Positions 57,885-64,000 of a DNA stretch of 64,000 bases are shown one piece after another. Positions within the stretch are counted from its first letter, which is position 1. Each line of letters begins with the position of its first letter. This DNA is from Schistosoma haematobium (lineage: Eukaryota > Platyhelminthes > Trematoda > Strigeidida > Schistosomatidae), in assembly GCF_000699445.3 (NCBI RefSeq), contig NC_067196.1, positions 47,905,364-47,969,363 of the forward strand. The letters run 5' to 3'. The notes under the pieces are model-generated. The model had not been told where the DNA came from and searched no databases. It saw nothing but the letters and a program-made list of their open reading frames with translations. The translations under genes were made by a program, and so were the position numbers.

Positions 57885-58965
57885 CACATACTTGAGCCTG
57901 TTACCTCTCGTGATGGATAGAACGCCAACTAGAGGTCTTCAATCAACTCTGTCCTGTGCTCTTCTTACCAATCGTTGCAAAGTGCTATTCATGGCCTTGA
58001 TCTCTGCCTTCAATTCCCACAGTCATAGTTCTTCGGTCTGCCTTTTTTCTTTAATAAACTTGCGTGTCGCCTTGATGTCCGGAGGGTTCATTGGTGCTAG
58101 TTATTTCTAAAGCTCTTCAAAGTGTCATAACTACATGTTCCGTTTCTTTTAGTCCTCGATGATTATTTTTCCCTCTATTTATGATTATTGCTGCAATCTA
58201 CTAAAACCCTCTGCAAGCCTTTTGGTCGCATAAATTAGTCTTTACATATTTTTTAATTTACTTGCAGCTTTATAGTCTGGTTGTCAGGTTTTCCTTATAT
58301 CACCGCTTGTCAACCCTAATGCTCGTTTTTACCTATATTTTATTTCTGTATATTCTGTTTGTGCCTTGACTTCTTCTGATTTTGTTTGACTGTTATGGAC
58401 TGCTGTCTTCTTGCTTATATCTTCTTGAATTTTGTCCGAGCGGTCTACAGAGATCCATTCTTTATGTTACTTTTCCCTAGTGTCTAATACCTCCTGCCAT
58501 ATTGAGGATATAAATTCTTTAATCCTATTCCAAATGTTTGCTATGGTGGGTACCTCTTTTTGTAGAAAATCTTGTAAGGGTTGGAATTTGTTGCCAAGAT
58601 CTATCTTTGACTCTTCGAGTTTGTCAGCATCTTTAAGAAAAGGGTGTAATAAACTTTAGTAGTAATGTTCGTCTGAATTTCCGATATCACATTAGCTTCA
58701 TTTTTAGCTCGACGACCACCAAGTAGTACTCTGGAAGTAAATTAGCCCCTTGCTTTGTTCTTATGTCTTCTATGGATCTTCTTAATATTTTACTCACACA
58801 GATGTGGTCGGTTTGACTCTGTTTAGTGTAGCACTGTGAAACCCATGTAGTTAAATATATGAATATGTGGTAATAAATGGTGCCAACTATAATAATGTTT
58901 TTGAAAGCATATATATTTGTCATTCACCGTTCTTCTTCCTTTCTCTTAATTCATGTCGTTCCACA
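57885..58965 (-). pseudogene. Old RTE LINE copy with internal deletion
   Basis: The minus strand translates in pieces into the RTE endonuclease end and linker: SNRPHLC / LRRSIEDIRTKQGAN near 58700-58900, and LATNSNPYK-, CLWYGG-like pieces at 58450-58650. It then jumps to the 3' end of the family near 57890 (GAGCCTGTTACCTCTCGTGA). Most of the RT is deleted and stops are frequent. Confidence 0.65.
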
Positions 58966-61164
58966 ATGCGCTTACACTAACTGTTAGCCGTAGTTTGCCT
59001 TTTGTTGATTGAATTATTTAAAGGTAAGCATTATCACGATGTAACACTCAAGGCTGAATCACGGAAAATGTAAATAACAGATAACTGTGGCGATGTATTT
59101 TCATTTTCAACGCTTAAGTTAGATATAGTTTACAATAACAAACAAGGGAATCTTGTCTAGTATTGGTGATTTTGAACCTTAAAATGTTTACAAAACACCA
59201 CGTTCATTCTCAATTTTCATTGTTTATCAGGAAACATATCCCTTTAGTATGTTACTAGTTTATATGGACATTTGATAACTTCAAACAAGTAAAGTATACT
59301 AACTTGCTAGCTTTTGTAGGAGATGACAATATGTTATTATACATCTTAAAAGAATCGTATTCGTCTTTAATGTAGTCTCATAAGTATTCATAATTACATT
59401 CACGTGTGTCAGAAACTATAGATGAGATATTTTAGCTTCAGTAAACATTAGGACCAATAAATATTTCAGATTTTAGTCAGATAATACAACTACCTTTTTC
59501 ACCATTGGCGACAGAAGTTTGATTAACTGATTTAGAATTTGGAACAAATCTGTTGAAAAAGTATCTTTCTTTGAAATTCTGATACAAACATTTTTCATTG
59601 ATGTTTAGTGTACTACAGAAGAACTGTCACCATTAACTTCTGTTATGGTGGACATAATATTTTTTAAAATTTTTTAACCTGTTTTATAGACAAGAACAAG
59701 AGCTGAGTGGCTGATGAAGACTTATTTCTTTGACAAACTTTAGATGGGTCAATTAAGCATAGATTGATTTTGAATCATCTTTTAGTTTCTTTTCTTTCAC
59801 TAAACATTTCATTTAAGTTTCTCGAAGAACATTTTGAGAATTTGATATTGAGTTCTATAGATACGCATCGATGTATTGTTAACGAGGTAAAACTTTGCGT
59901 CAGTTAGTCGTATTATTGTTATACGTATTATTAATTACTGAATAAAGTGTAATTAAACCATGTCATCAGAAAAGTATTCTACCTGAGATTTAAAATAAAG
60001 AGGAAATACATGTTAAGAATTTAGACTATACTATTCTCTAATTATCACTGTTAAATTTTATTTTTAAAACAATTAGTTTCTTTGATAAATTTGAAAAGTG
60101 TAATAAGAAGACAAAGATTATCAGAACTGACCGGTAGCATTCAACATATTTCCAAAAAAGGTATAAAAGAAGCTGTTTAAGTAAAATACTGGTATAAAAT
60201 GGATCCCGATCAAAATTCATAAATCGGTCAAGAGACTATATAAAATTGAGGCTTACTATGCATGTACTAACATTGCATTACCATGTTATTCAAGTGTCAA
60301 CGAAAGAGCTTAACGCTCAAAAGAACGCTTAACTTAAATGTCAGTGGGGCAAATCATGCAATCAAGGTTACGACAACTGAAAAAGTAGTCTGTAAATGAC
60401 TGCGTTGCATATTACTGCATTAACTTACCAATAAAATAGTTCAAATATACTGAAAGTAAAGAATAATCTTGATACAACTGAGATTAATTAAATATGGGCT
60501 TTGGAAACAATTAAACACTTATTGTTCTATAACATCGGGATAAGGATTCTCATCTTTGTCTACCAATCAACATATTTAATACCCTTCATCTAGTACCATT
60601 TACTGGTAGTAAAAAGGAAATAGTTAGATTCATGAGAGCCTTTTGCATACATTATTAATATTGTTTCTGATTTTTATCCTTTTGTCCTTTTTATCCTTCT
60701 AATTTGTATAGTTTAACCTTGTTATTATTCGTATGAACATTTCGACGCACCAATGTATGATCGAATTGTTCGAAACGTATTACCATTACACATCATATAG
60801 TTCTGATCAATTTTGTCCTAATTATTGTGTTGTCTAAGTTTATCAAAGTGACTAACTATTTTTAAACATTTTGCAATAAAATTGTATATCAGTTGACTAA
60901 ATAAACGTGAGTGTAAATGATTCACAGTTATATGACATCTATATGAAGATGGATAAAATCCGACTTCATTTTTTATTACAGATTTGATAGGTCGTATTTG
61001 ATATTCATGGATCTGTGTTCTGCTCATAGTATAGGATCCTTATGACATCCACAAAATCTAGTAGTCATCAAGATAAACAATTCTTAGTTGGGTTTATAGT
61101 TGATATAAAATATTTTCGTCAATATTTCTCATGTTTTAAAAATTCCATCACGAGCCCAAATATT
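58966..61164. other. No recognisable gene
   Basis: 2.2 kb of AT-rich DNA; no ORF over 70 codons that looks real. Confidence 0.35.
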
Positions 61165-61400
61165 CTCTTGTTTGATTGAGATCATGAACCGATTGATATT
61201 AGACCACCATTGAAATCCTGGAAACACTGGATGTCCGTTTCGTCCTATTATGGGACTCCTAAGCAGTGCGCACCCACGATCCCGCACGTGGGATTCCAAC
61301 CCAAGGCCCTTGATCTCGCGCGCAGACGCTTTAACTTTAGACTACTGAGCTGGCATCCAAAGGTGTCAATGTCTAACTTTAACCAATACACGGAATTGCG
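61165..61400 (-). mobile_element. Family A hammerhead SINE, core mutated
   Basis: Minus copy with tail (TTGAAATCCTGGAAACACTGG region), hammerhead and head (CAATGTCTAAC at about 61370 on the plus strand). The core is CTTAGGA, losing the invariant G of CUGA, so it should be inactive. Confidence 0.75.
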
Positions 61401-61600
61401 CGATCATCCTCAGTTGTACCGAGGTAGTTACATGTCTCTGCCTGGTTCCAGTTTCCCACGAGAACTCCAAGAATTCGTTCACTGCTGAAGAGTCCCACAA
61501 TAGGACGAAACGGCCGTCCAATGCTTCCAGGTTTTTATTGGTGGTCTAATATCAATCGGTTTATGATATCAACCAAAAACTTAATAATCTCCACAACCCC
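61401..61600 (+). mobile_element. Family A hammerhead repeat, headless, joined head-to-head
   Basis: It follows directly on the inverted copy. The part at 61401-61475 is the inverse of the sequence upstream of the 51.5 kb copy. Hammerhead and tail (GGTGGTCTAATATCAATCGG, CTCCACAACCCC) follow. Confidence 0.7.
61480..61523 (+). ncRNA. Hammerhead motif, family A (61.5 kb, best preserved)
   Basis: Core CTGAAGA at 61485-61491, stem II GTCC/GGAC perfect, GAAA, stem III ACGG/CCGT perfect, cut predicted after 61518 (GTC). Stem I CACTG/CAATG has one mismatch. Confidence 0.72.
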
Positions 61601-62214
61601 ATACTGATAAAGTTTTGTTGTTATGCAATTTAAAAGAATAACAGTACTTACCTATATTTAAAAATTCAATTGTTTAGTCAATACTACTATATTATTACTA
61701 GATCTTTAACAAATATATAACGTTTTCTTGTTATTATAGAATTTCATTATAAAATAATAAATATGTGAGCAAATAAAAAAGTGTCTAGGTAATTTTATAC
61801 ACTATTCACCCATTGAAATGAAAGAAACTGTTCATCAAATCAACACATAATATGAATTTATTTAGATTTATTCCATTGAAAAATGTTTTTGTAAAATATA
61901 GCGTGATTAGATTAACTTATTGATAAATGTTTTTCTATTAATAACATAACTGAATACTTAAAACAAACGGATATATATCGTGATTATCTATTGTAATTGT
62001 ATATTATTATTATTGATAAGACTGAAAAATAATCAGTGAAACGAATTAGTTGCTGTAGCAATAGAGAGAAAGTATATATAAATAGGATTCATTAATTATT
62101 GATAAAAAGAAAAAAAGATTTGCATTGCCTTGTTATCTAATAATTCTTTTGATTAGATTAAGATTTAATCAATAACTTAAGCATTTCATTTTATCTTTAA
62201 TCAGTGAGATTATT
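61601..62214. other. No recognisable gene
   Basis: AT-rich intergenic DNA. Confidence 0.35.
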
Positions 62215-62775
62215 TGGGAGATAAATATTGGAACAAGGGAGATCTGATGCAGTCGTAAAGGTGAGGGGGCTGCATTCCTACAGCTGAAGAACATATGGGA
62301 CTCAAAAAAACTGTCAACCAATATCAACGTCAGAATCCTCAATACGAACGTCGAGACAGCCCTACTGTACGAAGATGAAACGTGGAGAACCACTACAGCC
62401 ATAATCAAAAAGGTACAAGTATTTATAAATAGTTGTTTACGCAAGATACCTAATATCCATTGGCCGGATACCATCATCAACAAACTACTGTGGGAGAGGA
62501 CACATTAGCTTTCATCTGAAGAAGAAATAAGGAAAAGACGTTGGAAGTGGATAGGATACACATTGAGGAAAGCACCAAACTGCATCACGAGGCAAGTGTT
62601 AACTTGAAATCCTGAAGGGAAACGAAGAAGAGGAAGACCAAAGAACGCACTGCGTCGAGATTTAGAAGCAGACATGAAAAACATGAATAGCAACTGGAAA
62701 GGATTTCTCAAGACAGAGTTGGATGGAGAGTGCTGACGGAAAGCCTGTGCTACTCCACGAGGGGTAACATGTGTT
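62215..62775 (+). pseudogene. Degraded RTE LINE 3' end
   Basis: Plus-strand pieces of the RTE C-terminus in one or two frames ([66 protein letters not shown]) with several stops. It ends near GAGGGGTAACATGTG, the usual family end. 5' truncated. Confidence 0.75.
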
Positions 62776-63597
62776 AGTTATTTTTCAGTAAATTAAATTT
62801 TTGTGACACGTTTATGAATTAAGTAAATCGAATTGAGAGTAACCAATTGAGTTTATTAATGTTATTATATATATAGGTAAATAGTACATTTTCTTAAGTT
62901 TTGTCTAATCATAATATTAAAGAAAATAGTGCTTATCGACTATTGTTTCCTTTTGCAGTATTTTTGTTTTACAAAGTTTGTTCATGTTTATGTGAAAAAT
63001 TTAATCCAATAAGTAACGCCTACTTCATTACGATGACCTCTTTGAGCTTGTTCATTAAACTAAATATCTCTACGAATCTGTTAAGTATCATTTATAGCTG
63101 CGATAAACACTTCAGCTTTCAGTAATGAAAAACATCAAAAATATAAACCCGTCATGAAAAAAGTATGCTCTATATACATGAAGGCAACATGTTCTTAGAT
63201 GATAATGTTTACTTTTTAATTGAATCTTGACAACGTTTCCATGATTAGTTATCTCATCATTTAGAGTTCATTAGGATATATAATATATTTAATTGTTTTA
63301 AGTTTATTAACACTTAGAAACGTTTACATGTGTCTATTCAGTATCCTTAGTGAATATTTAAAAAAAAGAATTAATTAATTAATTACGAGTATAAACGTTA
63401 TAACTAGAAGAATTTCTCATTTTGTGAATAGAAATATATAAAATATTTTTCTGTTTCTTCTTTTGCTATTAATAACAAAATATTTTGTCTGAAATCAGTA
63501 GATACTTTCAAGTTAACAGTATCTTATACATAAACCAATGTAAATTCAGAAATTTTATGTATTGAAAGTTAATCATCCATTAAGGTAATAAGGGATA
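62776..63597. other. No recognisable gene
   Basis: AT-rich intergenic DNA. Confidence 0.35.
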
Positions 63598-63799
63598 AGG
63601 AAGGAAGAGAGATTCGAAGAATCATTTCTGTATGCAAAGTTTGGGCTTGAGTTCGCGGGTTGCCAATGTCTCAGCAGTGCATAAAATATTGATTCGACAC
63701 CCACAATATTTTATGCACTGCTGAGACATTGGCAATCCACGAACTCAAGCCTAAACTTTGCGTCCAGAAATGATTCATCCAACCTCTCATCCTTCCTTG
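63598..63799. repeat. Foldback hairpin, about 93-bp arms, 14-nt loop
   Basis: The left arm 63598-63690 matches the reverse complement of 63705-63799 with few differences (about 88-90% by eye). The inner 30 bases, around TGCCAATGTCTCAGCAGTGC, are identical. It looks like a small foldback element or a precursor hairpin. Confidence 0.9.
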
Positions 63800-64000
63800 G
63801 CCCGAATTCAGAAATATTTACATGAGATATGCAATGGACTGCAGGAAATTGTATTTATAGATGGAAGGTAAGAAAATGAACTTTATTAAAATAGTAAAAA
63901 ATCCTATGAATTGTTTAGCATATTTGCTCGAAAAATATGAAAAGTGGGAAGTTAGAGCAAGCAGGTTCATTATTCCATGGTTGAATAATGCATAGCGAAT

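Overview
The window looks like a piece of a blood-fluke (Schistosoma) genome. It is AT-rich and intron-bearing. Its repeats are typical of schistosomes: CR1-like and RTE-like LINEs, a Ty3/gypsy-type LTR element, and tRNA-headed SINE-like repeats carrying hammerhead ribozyme motifs of the Smα type. Host coding sequence is sparse, and I recognise only one cellular gene.

Layout. 1-7235: head-to-tail array of a 1.69 kb unit, four full units plus a terminal LTR-like piece. Each unit carries a minus-strand gag and retropepsin fragment without reverse transcriptase. 7236-8020: large imperfect inverted repeat, followed by a diverged LTR end in the opposite orientation. 8021-12285: nearly complete CR1-like LINE on the plus strand, broken only by a one-base frameshift in a C run. 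13440-15140: RTE-type LINE with three in-frame stops. 15538-18800: second RTE-type LINE on the minus strand, whose RT catalytic dyad reads NN instead of DD. 20136-21004: homologue of PDCD10/CCM3, split by micro-introns of 35-41 nt. 21500-64000: mostly non-coding, AT-rich DNA. It holds SINE-like repeats with hammerheads, degraded RTE tails (39 kb, 40.5 kb, 56-57 kb, 58 kb, 62.3 kb), a Mutator-like transposase remnant (26 kb), a Merlin-type transposase remnant (54.6 kb), AT microsatellites, and foldback hairpins (24.9, 46.3/47.6, 47.3 and 63.7 kb).

How it works together. The PDCD10 homologue should encode the small adaptor that in animals binds GCK-III kinases and the STRIPAK complex. The rest is mobile DNA, mostly dead. 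The most interesting signals are: (1) a third repeat family (about 25.98 kb minus, 28.43 kb plus) that folds into a hammerhead-like core with a different layout from the two Smα-like families; (2) the recently homogenised gag-pro array; (3) an RTE subfamily that seems to have spread with a mutated catalytic site; and (4) nested inverted repeats carrying paired ribozymes. All identifications are from reading the sequence; no database search was run.
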